From the NCBI GenBank assembly GCA_003104905.1, contig PQAS01000050.1, forward strand, positions 91,150 through 155,149: 64,000 bases of DNA, written 5' to 3'. Positions 27,662 to 37,664 of this stretch are shown piece after piece (position 1 is the stretch's first letter; each line of letters begins with the position of its first letter). The translations under genes were made by a program, and so were the position numbers. Source of the DNA: Candidatus Methanoperedentaceae archaeon (lineage in GTDB: Archaea > Halobacteriota > Methanosarcinia > Methanosarcinales > Methanoperedenaceae). The notes beneath the pieces are model-generated. The model saw only the letters and a list, made by a program, of their open reading frames with translations. It was not told where the DNA came from and did not search any database.

Positions 27662-27955
27662 ATGTCATGGTTCAATGAAAAAACACCGGATGCTGCAAAA
27701 GCATTCTCTGAGCTGAGAAATTCAGTATATAAAGAAGGTGCACTTGACCTTCGCACAAAAGAACTTATCTCTATATCCGCTTCAGTGCTTATGAGATGCG
27801 AGCGCTGCACGGAAATCCATGCACGTCGCGCAAAAAAACTTGGCGCAACTGATGAGATGATAGCTGAAGCTGTAAACTGTGCCATGTTTGTGGCTGCTGG
27901 TTCCCAGTTATCATGGAGCGATGTATATGAAAAGATCATGGAAAAAAAGGAATAG
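27662..27955 (+). CDS. carboxymuconolactone decarboxylase (AhpD-like) family protein
   Basis: A 97-residue protein with the AhpD core CERCTEIHARRAKKLGA, giving the redox CxxC followed by histidine. Such proteins are often thiol peroxidases or reductases, and they commonly sit beside ACR3, possibly handling arsenic-related redox. It is three bases after acr3 and thus co-transcribed. Confidence 0.85.
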   Translation: MSWFNEKTPDAAKAFSELRNSVYKEGALDLRTKELISISASVLMRCERCTEIHARRAKKLGATDEMIAEAVNCAMFVAAGSQLSWSDVYEKIMEKKE

Positions 27956-28299
27956 ATGGAAAAAATAGATTCTTTGGAAGAGAGAATTAATGTTGATATG
28001 CTCGGACGCAATCTTAGCCTATAAGGACAGATCCTTCATTCGTGACTTTGATGAAACGTTTGGAAACCTCTACTTTTTGACCAAAGCTTGAATTTTCCAA
28101 TATTTGATTCTGATATGCATGATATTCTCTGTAAAATTCCATTTCATGAATCGTTTCATCTGCCAGACAATTGGCTTCTTTCGGGATATCCGAAATCCTT
28201 TTATAGAACTATAAACATGAAACAACCCAACGTCCAGGGAAATCCATTACTGGAAAAACCGGGATGTATTTCATTTAATTCTGATACAGGAGAATATCT
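27956..28299. promoter_or_regulatory. 344-bp gap with thermosome promoter
   Basis: The gap after the ars operon holds two very short frames (27955-28023, and a 33-codon one at 27990-28091) that look like remnants. It also holds a TATA-like CCTTTTATAGAAC (28196-28208) about 95 bases before the thermosome ATG. AGGAG lies about 8 bases before that ATG. Confidence 0.5.
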
Positions 28300-29916
28300 A
28301 TGCAAGGCCAAACAGGCGGACAGCCAATCATTATTTTACGACAGGGAACAGAAGAAACAAGAGGAGACGAAGCAAAAAGAAGCAATATCATGGCGGCTCG
28401 GGCAGTATCCGAAGCCGTACGAACAACACTTGGCCCAAGGGGACTGGATAAAATGATCACAGATCCTGCAGGGCTCGTTATAATCACGAACGATGGGGCA
28501 ACTATTCTTGATGAAATGAAAATTAAACATCCGGCAGCAAAACTTGTTGCTGAAGTTGCAAAGACCCAGGATGATGAAGTAGGCGATGGTACTACGACCG
28601 CGGCTGTTTTGACAGGTGAATTCTTAAAAGGCGCCCAGGAACTCATGGAACTTGGAGTTCATCCTACAACTATTATCCATGGATATAACCTTGCGGCTAT
28701 GAAATCAAAGGAACTTCTCTTTGCTATTGCAGTTCATTCCACTGATGAACAATTGCGAAAAATCGCACAAACTGCACTTACGGGAAAAGGCGTTGAATTC
28801 TCACGAGAGAAATTAGCGGACCTTGTGGTCAGGGCAATAAAATCAATTGTTAAAGAGGAAAATAACAAAAGGACCGTTAACATAAAGGATATTTCTATTG
28901 AGCGGCGCGGGGAAGGAAGCGTTGAAGACAGCGAGCTGATTGAGGGTATAATCCTTGATAAGACAAAGACCCACCAGAGCATGCCTTCAATCATAAAGAA
29001 CCCAAAGATCGCGATTCTTGCAACACCTATCGAAGTTAGGAAAACCGAAACAAAATCCGAAATATCCATTGAGTCGATAGGGCAGACCAGGATGTACCTG
29101 GAACAGGAAGAGAGATTGATCCGCGATGCTGCCGACAAAGTAATAAAAAGCGGCGCCAACGTGGTTTTCTGCCAGAAAGGTGTTGATGATATGGCAAGGT
29201 ATTTCCTTGCAAAAGCCGGCATATTTGTAACACACAGGGTAAAGAAGAACGACCTTGTCAAATTATCACGCGCAACGGGGGGAAAGATCATAACTAGCCT
29301 CGATGAAATAAAACCCGATACCCTTGGTGAAGCAGGACTTGTTGAAGAAAAAATGGTAGGCAATGGCGAAATGATATTTGTTACAGGCTGCAAGAACCCG
29401 GACACATATTCAATATTATTGCGCGGAGGTTCGGAACATGTTGTGACAAGCCTTGCCAGGGCTATGCATGATGCCCTGAGGGTCGTGGGCGTAGCAATCG
29501 AAGATGAAAAAATACTGGCCGGGGGCGGTTCACCTGAGATAGAACTTGCGCTTCGCCTGAGAGAATATGCTTCAACACTTGAAGGCAGGGAACAGCTTGC
29601 CGTCAGTAAATTTGCCCAGGCTCTTGAGATAATACCCAAGACTCTTGCCGAAAATGCAGGGCTTGATGCCATTGATATGCTTGTGGAACTGCGAAGCTCG
29701 CATGAACATGGAAATAAAACAGTAGGTCTTGATGTTTATGAAGGTAAACCGGTGGATATGCTGGAGATTGGCGTTATCGAACCGCTTCGTGTTAAAACCC
29801 AGGCTATAAGTTCTGCGACTGAAGCAGCTTCTATGATATTGCGCATAGACGATGTGATAGCATCTGCAAAGGACGCGAACCCAAAGAAAAAACCTGACCT
29901 TAGCGACCTGGACTAA
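28300..29916 (+). CDS. thsA: thermosome subunit (group II chaperonin)
   Basis: A 538-residue subunit of the double-ring ATP-dependent chaperonin. Conserved motifs: [32 protein letters not shown], and the C-terminal [12 protein letters not shown]. The C-terminus is short and lacks the Gly-Met repeats found in many thermosomes. It has its own promoter and a 5' leader of about 70-95 bases, consistent with heat-inducible transcription. Confidence 0.97.
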   Translation: MQGQTGGQPIIILRQGTEETRGDEAKRSNIMAARAVSEAVRTTLGPRGLDKMITDPAGLVIITNDGATILDEMKIKHPAAKLVAEVAKTQDDEVGDGTTTAAVLTGEFLKGAQELMELGVHPTTIIHGYNLAAMKSKELLFAIAVHSTDEQLRKIAQTALTGKGVEFSREKLADLVVRAIKSIVKEENNKRTVNIKDISIERRGEGSVEDSELIEGIILDKTKTHQSMPSIIKNPKIAILATPIEVRKTETKSEISIESIGQTRMYLEQEERLIRDAADKVIKSGANVVFCQKGVDDMARYFLAKAGIFVTHRVKKNDLVKLSRATGGKIITSLDEIKPDTLGEAGLVEEKMVGNGEMIFVTGCKNPDTYSILLRGGSEHVVTSLARAMHDALRVVGVAIEDEKILAGGGSPEIELALRLREYASTLEGREQLAVSKFAQALEIIPKTLAENAGLDAIDMLVELRSSHEHGNKTVGLDVYEGKPVDMLEIGVIEPLRVKTQAISSATEAASMILRIDDVIASAKDANPKKKPDLSDLD

Positions 29917-29990
29917 TATAAAAGTCGGGAGTGTAATCAATTTTGCTGAAACTTGCCCTCTTACAATAACCAGAACAAGAAAAGTAGTTT

Positions 29991-30317
29991 CTATTTCATT
30001 CCAGTTTTTATTTCTTTCAATTTCTTTTCTATCGCCTCATAATCTCCCAAATAAGCAGTCATCAGGATTTTCCAGAGTTTACCGTGATTTGGAACATTGA
30101 AATGTAATAGTTCATGTACAATTACATAATCGCCAATTTCTTTATCCATATCCAAGAGTTCTTTATTGAAATTCAAGTTACCGTCAGTCGAACATGAAGC
30201 CCATTTGTTTGTCATGGGTCGGACAGCCAGCGCTTTTATTTCAATATCCATTTTTTTGGCAAACTCTTTTACTCTTGCCTTGAATTCTGATTTATCGTTC
30301 CATTTACTCATAATCAT
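29991..30317 (-). CDS. mini M48/YgjP-like metallopeptidase of the RM island
   Basis: A 108-residue protein containing VHELLHFNVPNHGKLWKILM, the HExxH zinc motif with a downstream His. YgjP-type proteins are usually about twice as long, so this is a minimal core form. It overlaps the HsdR stop by four bases (ATGA), so it is translated with HsdR, as often seen next to archaeal type I systems. Role in the restriction system is unknown. Confidence 0.85.
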   Translation of the reverse strand: MIMSKWNDKSEFKARVKEFAKKMDIEIKALAVRPMTNKWASCSTDGNLNFNKELLDMDKEIGDYVIVHELLHFNVPNHGKLWKILMTAYLGDYEAIEKKLKEIKTGMK

Positions 30318-33244
30318 AAATTGTAGGCTATGAATAAATGATGAAATAAGTCTTCTACGATGGTGGTAGCTTTGTCAATATCCTCTTCTTCGCTGAGCAC
30401 TGCGAAAGTTACTCCTTTTCTCAAATCCCTTAATTCCTTTTCGCTTGTTTTCCAATTCGGATTATTAACAAACTCTTTTTTAATCTGTCTGGTTATTTCA
30501 TCTGCATTTTTGAAATCTTTGTCAAGTAATGTTCGATAAATAAAGAACGTTAAGCCATCAAAGCCCTTCTCAACCTGTTCCTTTTTTCGTTTTATGTCAT
30601 CTTCACAAATCGCTTTGATTTCATTTAATGCTTCCTGCGTGCTGATTTGTCTATCTTCATAGTGTTCTTCTACCTGTGCAGCCCTTTCCTGTAAACCAAT
30701 CAAAAACGGGTCGTCGGATTCTTCTTCTGCTATTTTTTCTATACTCTTTACAAGGTTGATTACCCGTGTATTGTCATTGTCCTGTGTATCCTGTATTTTT
30801 TTAATCGTCTCTTCGTTGATCTCAAAGAATTCATTGACCTGCTGTAAATTGGTCATGCCGATTTTTTGTTGAATCAGCTCATATGTTTTTCTCTGGAACT
30901 CCCTGTCAACCTGCACTCCTCTCGTATATGCATTTCTTACGATCTGGTAAATGGCAGAAAGTGTAGAATAATTGTCAATATATGGTCGTAAGAATTTATC
31001 CGGTGAAATGATTTCATATAGCATTTCCACCTCTTTGTACAATTTGAAAAATTCTTTTCTTCTGGATTTATCCCTGAAATACGCAATAAGATTATCAGTG
31101 TCTTTATCATTAAAACCAAATTTGATCAGTTGTATATAAGGAGGAACATTTTCTTCCATTTTTACCTTGAACAGGTGTTTCAGCAGTTGAATATCCTTTA
31201 TTATCGAATTTATTTCCTTGCTATCAAATGCAAGGGCTTTTTCAAGTTTATCAAATATGCCTACAAAGTCCAGGACAAAACCATGAGGCTTTTTCATGTC
31301 TTTTTCTTCGTTCTCATATGGTCTGTTTACTCTTGCAATGGCTTGAAGAAGGGTATGATCGCGCATTGGTTTGTCCAGGTACATGGCGTATAAAATCGGC
31401 GCATCAAAGCCTGTCAAAAGCTTTTCTGTAACAATCAGTATCTTGGGCAGTTCTCCTATTTTTGTGAACTTTTTTCTAATTTCCTTTTCTTTTTTAGAGT
31501 CAATGTGGTATTTCTTTAAGTCTTCTGTATCGTTATTATTGCCTGTGTAAACTACTTCCGAATATTCCGGGGGCAGGAACTTATCAAGCGCCTTTTTATA
31601 CATAGCGCATGCAGGACGGTCAACTCCGACCAGAAATGCCTTATAGCCCATAGGTTCCACATTTTCTGTGTAATGCTTTGCCACATATTCAGCTACCTTC
31701 TCTACCCGTTCTTTTCCTTTCAAAAAATTGCGGGTATTTACAGCACGTTCCAGGATTTTATTCAATTCTTCGATGTCGCTTACTCCATAAGCTTCAGCCA
31801 GGTTCAAGAACTCTTTTTCTAGAATTTCCCTTGGAACTAATAGCTCGTTTGGAGCCATGCCATAAAAAAGGGGCAATGTTGTATAGTCTTCAATACTTTC
31901 TCTGATGGAATATTTATGCAGATAACCAGTTTCGTCTTCAATCCCAAAGGTTTTGAATGTTCCTTTGCCGTGAACTGTTTTATCAACTGGCGTGCCTGTA
32001 AATCCTATTAAGGTAGCGTTGGGGATGGCAGCCATTAGATAGGTTCCTAAATCTCCTCCTGTGGTGCGGTGGGCTTCATCGATCAACATATAAATATTTT
32101 TGCGAAGATTAATATCAGCAGGCATATCCCTGAATTTATGCATCATGCTGACAATTATTCCTCTATAATCGTTTTTCAGTAATTTCTGCAAGTCCCTGAT
32201 ATACTCTGCCTGAACAACATTGTTTATACCAACTGATTTAAGATTATCAAGCATCTGGCCTTCCAGTTCATTGCGGTCGATCAATAAAAGAATGGTGGGC
32301 TTTTCCGCTTCAGGTGCTTTAAACAGCAATTCAGCAATTTTTATCATTGTGAATGTTTTGCCGCTTCCCTGGGTATGCCAGATTAAGCCCCTTGTCTTTT
32401 TCAGATCAATTGCCCGTTCTAATACTTTTTCAACTGCTATTTTCTGGTGCTGGCGTAAAATGTATTTGTTCAGCTCTTCATTTTGCTCAGCAAAAATAAT
32501 GAATTTTTTCAGGTAATCAAGTATATTCTGTTTGCTGCAGAAGGATTTTACTTTAGCTTCCAGATTGCCGATTTCTTCTTCTTTCCAGTCAAAAATATTT
32601 CTTCTATTGATGTTCCATGTTACGCCATACGAAAAACCAATACTTTCGGTTGCTGTATAAATCTGCTCAGGACTAAAAAATTCAGGTGTTTCACGGTGAT
32701 AACGTCTGATCTGGTCTATACCAATGGCAATTGCTTCATCTTTGGTGGCGTTTTTACATTCGATTACAAGAACCGGAATACCATTTATGAGAAATACTAC
32801 ATCCTCCCGATTGGCATATTGGCCGTTGAAGAGATAATATTCTTCGGTTACTTCATACACATTTTTGTCAGGCTCATAATAGTTTATCAGCATCAGGTTA
32901 AACTCGCGCTTTTCTTCTTTGCTGAAAAAAGTCTTTTCTCCTTGAAGGTGCTGTAAAAAATCCCGGTTGCCTTCAATGGTGGGCAAAGGTAAATTGAGTT
33001 TGCGCAGGAGTTCTTCTTTTGTTTCTTTGAATTTTGGATTGAATTCCTTTACTTTCTCAAACAAAGTATCAGTAAAAAAGCGGGAAGCATTTTTGGCTTT
33101 CTCTCTGGGTGAAGCGCCTGATGGGTCAAAACCTCTGCTCTCTTCGGCTTCGCTTTGTGAGACGAAAGTCCAGCCGATTTCTTTTGCATATTTTAGTATG
33201 CGGGCTTGGACGCTTTTATGTTCTGTTGGTTTGGGAGTTGCCAT
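30314..33244 (-). CDS. hsdR: type I restriction endonuclease subunit R
   Basis: A 976-residue translocase-nuclease. The N-terminal nuclease site has the E-x-K motif in PVLVIECKN. Walker A is TQGSGKTFTM, the Walker B DEAH box is LIDEAHRT, and later helicase motifs include GFTGTP and QAIARVNRP. Together with HsdM and HsdS it cuts unmethylated DNA after ATP-driven translocation. It is transcribed after the toxin-antitoxin genes. Confidence 0.97.
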   Translation of the reverse strand: MATPKPTEHKSVQARILKYAKEIGWTFVSQSEAEESRGFDPSGASPREKAKNASRFFTDTLFEKVKEFNPKFKETKEELLRKLNLPLPTIEGNRDFLQHLQGEKTFFSKEEKREFNLMLINYYEPDKNVYEVTEEYYLFNGQYANREDVVFLINGIPVLVIECKNATKDEAIAIGIDQIRRYHRETPEFFSPEQIYTATESIGFSYGVTWNINRRNIFDWKEEEIGNLEAKVKSFCSKQNILDYLKKFIIFAEQNEELNKYILRQHQKIAVEKVLERAIDLKKTRGLIWHTQGSGKTFTMIKIAELLFKAPEAEKPTILLLIDRNELEGQMLDNLKSVGINNVVQAEYIRDLQKLLKNDYRGIIVSMMHKFRDMPADINLRKNIYMLIDEAHRTTGGDLGTYLMAAIPNATLIGFTGTPVDKTVHGKGTFKTFGIEDETGYLHKYSIRESIEDYTTLPLFYGMAPNELLVPREILEKEFLNLAEAYGVSDIEELNKILERAVNTRNFLKGKERVEKVAEYVAKHYTENVEPMGYKAFLVGVDRPACAMYKKALDKFLPPEYSEVVYTGNNNDTEDLKKYHIDSKKEKEIRKKFTKIGELPKILIVTEKLLTGFDAPILYAMYLDKPMRDHTLLQAIARVNRPYENEEKDMKKPHGFVLDFVGIFDKLEKALAFDSKEINSIIKDIQLLKHLFKVKMEENVPPYIQLIKFGFNDKDTDNLIAYFRDKSRRKEFFKLYKEVEMLYEIISPDKFLRPYIDNYSTLSAIYQIVRNAYTRGVQVDREFQRKTYELIQQKIGMTNLQQVNEFFEINEETIKKIQDTQDNDNTRVINLVKSIEKIAEEESDDPFLIGLQERAAQVEEHYEDRQISTQEALNEIKAICEDDIKRKKEQVEKGFDGLTFFIYRTLLDKDFKNADEITRQIKKEFVNNPNWKTSEKELRDLRKGVTFAVLSEEEDIDKATTIVEDLFHHLFIAYNL

Positions 33245-33286
33245 TTTTTTGATCAGATTCTAAATTATATATGATTAATATATATA

Positions 33287-33306
33287 AACCACAGAGTTCA
33301 CAGAGT
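33287..33306. repeat. ACCACAGAG-type repeat fragment
   Basis: AAACCACAGAGTTCACAGAG matches the left arm of the palindrome at 8742-8809. Here the complementary right arm is not intact. It lies in the 113-base gap between hsdR and the toxin gene. Confidence 0.5.
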
Positions 33307-33357
33307 AAAAACCATGTGCTCTTGGTGTCCTGGGTTGTCGATTATCCTTGTTTGGAT

Positions 33358-33711
33358 TCATGTCTTTCCCGTTATTCTAACAGTAGTTTCTGTAACAACA
33401 ATGAAATTTCCATGCAGGGAATTTTCATATTTTTCAAGCAAGCGTTTTAGTACAGCTATTTTGTTTGCAGAACGCTCATTTTCAAGACGCAAAAGTACCA
33501 CACCTTTATGTGGCTTTTTCTCTCGAAAAACAAGCTCACCAAAGTCTTTGTCATTTGTGATCAGTATGCGATCTTGCTCAAAGGCTTTCTGGATAACATT
33601 TCTATCATCCGCTCCCCTGATTTCATCAAATACAGAAACCACATCATGATTTTGTCGGCCAAGCCACTGTGCAACCGCAGGTCCTGTGCATTCATCCACA
33701 AGGAACCGCAT
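33358..33711 (-). CDS. DUF5615 PIN-like toxin
   Basis: A 117-residue protein of the Mut7-C/PIN-like DUF5615 family. Acidic residues in FLVDECTGPAVAQWL and LITNDKDFGELVF form the putative nuclease site. Its ATG directly abuts the stop of the DUF433 gene, typical of antitoxin-toxin pairs. Embedded between hsdS and hsdR, it may stabilise the restriction system. Confidence 0.85.
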   Translation of the reverse strand: MRFLVDECTGPAVAQWLGRQNHDVVSVFDEIRGADDRNVIQKAFEQDRILITNDKDFGELVFREKKPHKGVVLLRLENERSANKIAVLKRLLEKYENSLHGNFIVVTETTVRITGKT

Positions 33712-33960
33712 CTAATAAGCCTCTGCAGTCAAAGGCATAAATGTAGTGTTTTCAAGGGATTCTGTCGCAAATAGCAAACATGCCTGAATATCTTCCCTGG
33801 TTATTCCTTTATATTCTCCAAGAATTTCCTCGACAGAAGCGCCATGCGCTAATAACCCAAGGATATACTGAACCGTAAGTCTTGTTCCCCTGATAACAGG
33901 TTTTCCTGTCATTACATTGGGATCAAGAATGATGCGTTCAAGCAATTTTTCCGCTTTCAT
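33712..33960 (-). CDS. DUF433 antitoxin
   Basis: An 82-residue winged/helix-turn-helix protein of the DUF433 family. Motifs: LDPNVMTGKPVIRGTRLTVQ and LAHGASVEEILGEYKGITREDI. DUF433 genes are paired with DUF5615 toxins. It is placed immediately upstream of the toxin with no gap and after hsdS. Confidence 0.88.
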   Translation of the reverse strand: MKAEKLLERIILDPNVMTGKPVIRGTRLTVQYILGLLAHGASVEEILGEYKGITREDIQACLLFATESLENTTFMPLTAEAY

Positions 33961-34032
33961 AGTTTTTCACCGTATCTATTATTTTCTCTTTTGTAATATA
34001 AAGACCATTGATTATCTTTATAAATTACTCTA

Positions 34033-35316
34033 TTATTTGAACTCTAACTCATGCACCCTGCGCTGCCCGGTCATAAGTTCGTGAAGGAGGGTTTTGAATA
34101 AATCTTTTTCTAAATTGTTATGATTTATTAAATTATTTAGCTTTTTATCCAAAACTGTTAATATGTCTGCAATTTTTTCTTGCTCATCTTTTTTTGGAAG
34201 AGCAATACGCATAGCATTGATAGCACTTTTATTAAATTTTGCATTAATCGAATATGTCTGCACCTTTTGGTAGTAACCCATCTCTCTCAAATAATTTAAA
34301 TAATAATATAGAAAAATATTGTTATGGTTGTTATTAACTCGTATTCTCAAAATGAATGAAGAGTGTGTATATACTTCGTCTAAATCGAATAGGGCAGTCT
34401 TACCAACGTGTTCCTTACTGCCACTCCTCCAATTGAAAAGTAAATCTCCTTTTTTAAGGACAGTATCAAAGTGTCTCTTGGTTGTTAATTTAAAATAGTT
34501 GATCTTTTCCAAATAAATTTTACCATCAAGTGTAATATTTTTATTTGTGAGAATTTTATTGCCAATTGGTTTTAAATTATTAGCTACGGAAGCCTGAATA
34601 CCGTAAATAACTTCACCTGTATTTTCAAATGGCTGAACCTCCCAACTATCCGGCACTAACCCGATTTCAGTTTCCTTTTGTGGTTCGCCTCTGGTGCCTT
34701 CAGTAAACAGCTTTTGCATGAGTGCTTTTTTCAATTCGGTGGTGGTGCGTATGATCTTGTCCTGCTGCTCGATGGCTTTTTGCACTGTGCTTAATACATG
34801 AGCGATTTTGCACTGTTCGGGGAGAGGGGGTTGCGGAATAATAAATTCAGATAAGCGAGATTTCGAAAGATTTGGTATAGTGGTAACGTTTGCTCTGCCA
34901 AAATAAACTTTACCATAAACAAAGGAATATTCTAACCATTGCAGAATAAACAAGGGGTCTATAACATCTGTTTTTGCTCTTAACCTGTGTAAATGATTTT
35001 GATAATAACAATTCTCAACTTCTTGAGTCCACATAGCTGTTCTTCCAATATCGCCCCCCTCACATACTAATAAATCATTTTTCTTTAATTGATACTTTGC
35101 TTCTTCTTCTTTTGAAAAATGCATATAGTCAAGTTCCTCAAATGCGATCTTTCCCCAGTAAATATTTGAAGTTCTGAGGAATGGGCTTTGATTGTCGCCA
35201 ACTCTGTTTGATTTCGAGACCTGCTTGCCTTGTTGAATTTCAAAAAAGTCATCAATACGCCCAAAGTTCCACTCATCCGGGAGAAAACCAATCTCCGTAT
35301 TTTTATAACCCTCCAT
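34033..35316 (-). CDS. hsdS: type I restriction specificity subunit S
   Basis: A 427-residue protein with the usual two half-sites: target recognition domain 1 (about 1-160), a conserved helical spacer ending PLPEQCKIAHVLSTVQ (about 165-200), TRD2 (about 215-370) and a final helix PKKDEQEKIADILTVLDKK. The two TRDs read the two halves of a bipartite DNA sequence. The recognised site cannot be predicted. Confidence 0.95.
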   Translation of the reverse strand: MEGYKNTEIGFLPDEWNFGRIDDFFEIQQGKQVSKSNRVGDNQSPFLRTSNIYWGKIAFEELDYMHFSKEEEAKYQLKKNDLLVCEGGDIGRTAMWTQEVENCYYQNHLHRLRAKTDVIDPLFILQWLEYSFVYGKVYFGRANVTTIPNLSKSRLSEFIIPQPPLPEQCKIAHVLSTVQKAIEQQDKIIRTTTELKKALMQKLFTEGTRGEPQKETEIGLVPDSWEVQPFENTGEVIYGIQASVANNLKPIGNKILTNKNITLDGKIYLEKINYFKLTTKRHFDTVLKKGDLLFNWRSGSKEHVGKTALFDLDEVYTHSSFILRIRVNNNHNNIFLYYYLNYLREMGYYQKVQTYSINAKFNKSAINAMRIALPKKDEQEKIADILTVLDKKLNNLINHNNLEKDLFKTLLHELMTGQRRVHELEFK

Positions 35317-35403
35317 TATACTTTATACCCCAACTTTTATTTGAATAGTTTTCAATCGTTCCATTTCTGCAGATTCCATAGCTCTCAACATACTTCTATA
35401 AGA

Positions 35404-36984
35404 TTACGAATATTTGAATCCTATTTTTGTAAGAATAGTTTTCATTTCCGCATCAATGGTGACATACTCACTCTCCTGTTCCCTGAGTTCGTCCACTATC
35501 TCTTCAATCGGGCGGTAGGTGTAGGCATCATTAACTTGTATGTAGCGGCTGGGTGAAATATTGTAATCATTCTTAACGATCTCATCTTTAACAACCAACC
35601 GCGAAAATTTTTCCACTTCCTTAAAAGCTTTATACACCTCAGCAATGCGGTCTATCCCGTCTTTTGTGATATAGTTCTTGGGATCGCCCTTTTCAAACTC
35701 CTTACCCGCGTGTAAAAGGAAAATTTTGTTTTTATGCTGCTTCGCCTTATTCAGGAAAATGATAATCCCTGGCGCGGATGTATTGTAAAACAAATTTTCG
35801 GGCAGGTAAATCACGCCTTCGATCAGGTCATGCTCAACAAACCATTTGCGGCACTCCTTTTCTTTATTGCTCCCCTGATTTCCGCTACCACGGCTGGCGG
35901 CTCCGGTATCAAGTACTACGCCACTTCTACCTGTATCATTCAGGCTGCTGTAAATATGCTGAAGCCATCCCCAATCCAGCTTGCCCCCACAAGGGCCTGC
36001 TGGGAAGCGCTCCATTTCATCATTGATAAAAAAATCGTCATTGATATAGGGCAAACTATCTTTGCTCTGGTTCCACATGGGATTGGCAACCACACGGTCG
36101 AACTTTTTTAATTTTCCTCCTTCTTTGAACCTTGGATTTTTCATCGTGTCGCCAATTTCAATTTTCCCCGCCATGTCATGTATCACCATGTTCATTTTGC
36201 TCATTGCCCAGGTAGAAGCAATAAACTCTTGTCCATACAATTGAAGCGGCGCATATTTCTCTATCGAGCGCAAAGCCATTTTTTCTTCCATTACCATTTC
36301 ACATTTAATGAGCAGTCCACCGCTGCCGCAGCAGGGGTCATTAATTTCCATTCCTGGCTCGGCATCCATGATCCTGGCTAAGATGAAACCAACTTCAGTA
36401 GGTGTATAAAATTCTCCTGCGCTCTGTCCGCTGCCTTCGGCAAACTTGCGTATCAGGTACTCATAACTGCGCCCGATTATATCCGGCTCCACATCTTTCA
36501 ATCCCAATCGCTTTTCGGAAATTTTTTCAATGAGTTTACTTAAACGGTCATCATCAATATCACGCTGCCCGTGTGCAGTAGCGTTAAAGTCAACACGATC
36601 AATTATACCCTGCAGGTCTTTGTTCTCTTTTGCCACTTCACGGAGAATATTGGTGAGTTCCTCCCCGATTTTATCAGACAACTTTCTAATTACATCCCAC
36701 GTTTTTTCCTTTTCGGGGTCCTTGGGTTTAATGGGAATATAAAAACGCACCAGCAATTTATCCTGTTCCACTAATTGCAGGGCTCTGGTTCTGCTCTTTA
36801 GTTTTTCTGCAATACGGTCAATCTCTTCATCAAATACATCGCACAGGCGCTTTATAAATATTAAGGGAAGAATGTAATCTTTAAATTTTGCTGCATCAGC
36901 AGACCCCCTGATACTGCAAGCTGCATCCCATATCCAGCTTTCCATGGATTTTACTTTTTCACCAGTTCCATTTGTTTTTGCCAT
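35404..36984 (-). CDS. hsdM: type I restriction-modification methyltransferase M
   Basis: A 526-residue N6-adenine DNA methyltransferase. The N-terminal helical domain is followed by the SAM motif NDPCCGSGGLLI and the catalytic loop VVANPMWNQ (a variant of NPPF/Y). Residues GEFYTPTEV are typical of HsdM. First gene of the leftward M-S-(TA)-R-peptidase order. An AAAGGA site precedes the ATG. Confidence 0.96.
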   Translation of the reverse strand: MAKTNGTGEKVKSMESWIWDAACSIRGSADAAKFKDYILPLIFIKRLCDVFDEEIDRIAEKLKSRTRALQLVEQDKLLVRFYIPIKPKDPEKEKTWDVIRKLSDKIGEELTNILREVAKENKDLQGIIDRVDFNATAHGQRDIDDDRLSKLIEKISEKRLGLKDVEPDIIGRSYEYLIRKFAEGSGQSAGEFYTPTEVGFILARIMDAEPGMEINDPCCGSGGLLIKCEMVMEEKMALRSIEKYAPLQLYGQEFIASTWAMSKMNMVIHDMAGKIEIGDTMKNPRFKEGGKLKKFDRVVANPMWNQSKDSLPYINDDFFINDEMERFPAGPCGGKLDWGWLQHIYSSLNDTGRSGVVLDTGAASRGSGNQGSNKEKECRKWFVEHDLIEGVIYLPENLFYNTSAPGIIIFLNKAKQHKNKIFLLHAGKEFEKGDPKNYITKDGIDRIAEVYKAFKEVEKFSRLVVKDEIVKNDYNISPSRYIQVNDAYTYRPIEEIVDELREQESEYVTIDAEMKTILTKIGFKYS

Positions 36985-37127
36985 TTCGTATTTCCTTTAG
37001 GACATTTAATATTTAAAGCATAATTCTTAATTCGTAATAATTTCTTTTACTGTGCATAAATCTTCTTAATCGAAATTAGTTTTTCAAGTGTTTCATATAA
37101 CTTTTTCAAATTACCGTTTCTTGAATT

Positions 37128-37363
37128 TTATATAGCGACACCTGCACGAAGAGTGGTTTCTATCCAAGCCAAATATATCTGCGCATCCCCATTATTGTAA
37201 AGACCAAGCTTATATGGTGTTGGTTGTGGTTGGTTGTTGTTGGAAGGGGTTCCGTACCCCAGCGCCGTCAAAATAATGTTGGCCGAAAGTGTTAATAGTA
37301 CACTTATCTGAGATTCCTCTTCTCGGAATAAGGTATAGATAAATCCCGAAATCGAACCCGGGA
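37128..37363 (-). pseudogene. possible gene remnant upstream of the RM island
   Basis: A minus-strand frame without ATG, GTG or TTG start runs to a TAA at 37128-37130. It encodes LFREEESQISVLLTLSAN, a hydrophobic run, an Asn/Gln/Pro-rich linker and a tail LGLYNNGDAQIYLAWIETT. It resembles the end of a small membrane or secreted protein. Without a start codon it is probably a remnant. Confidence 0.25.
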
Positions 37364-37366
37364 TTT
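37341..37366. repeat. inverted repeat with tRNA T-arm-like sequence
   Basis: AAATCCCG (37341-37348) pairs with CGGGATTT (37359-37366). Read on the minus strand the loop is GGTTCGATTT, close to the tRNA T-loop/B-box GGTTCGANTCC. It lies beside the restriction-modification island. The 680-base gap around it (36985-37664) otherwise holds the RM promoter, the remnant frame and no clear gene. Confidence 0.35.
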
Positions 37367-37664
37367 AAATTCCAGACTTGTCCCTCATTCTTTTTCTAAA
37401 GAACCTTCAATTCCAGAACTATCATAATTGCACTTCGTATTTGTCCCGAGATATGGCCGATAAGCCCAATCCAGGTCGTCATCGTTATGCTGTAATGCCA
37501 TTGTTTTTCCTCCCTCGTTCTCTTGCCAGAGAATTGGAGTTTATCATTATGACTATGATGATATTTAAACCTAATGTATTTTTCAAACAAGTCCCTTCAT
37601 ATATGCTAAGCTATCGAAATCCAATTGGAACATCTCAGATCTGCCCTTTTGAGGAATGGATAGT

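Noticed and set aside
27400..28011. 203-codon frame on the minus strand
   Set aside because: Antisense to acr3 and the AhpD-like gene; no protein-like features.
28734..29672. 312-codon open frame on the minus strand
   Set aside because: It is a shadow of the thermosome gene, caused by codon bias.
37201..37250. GTTGGTTGTGGTTGG-like run as a possible CRISPR or tandem repeat
   Set aside because: It is a short low-complexity run inside a startless coding-like frame; there are no regular spacers. No CRISPR array was seen anywhere in the window.
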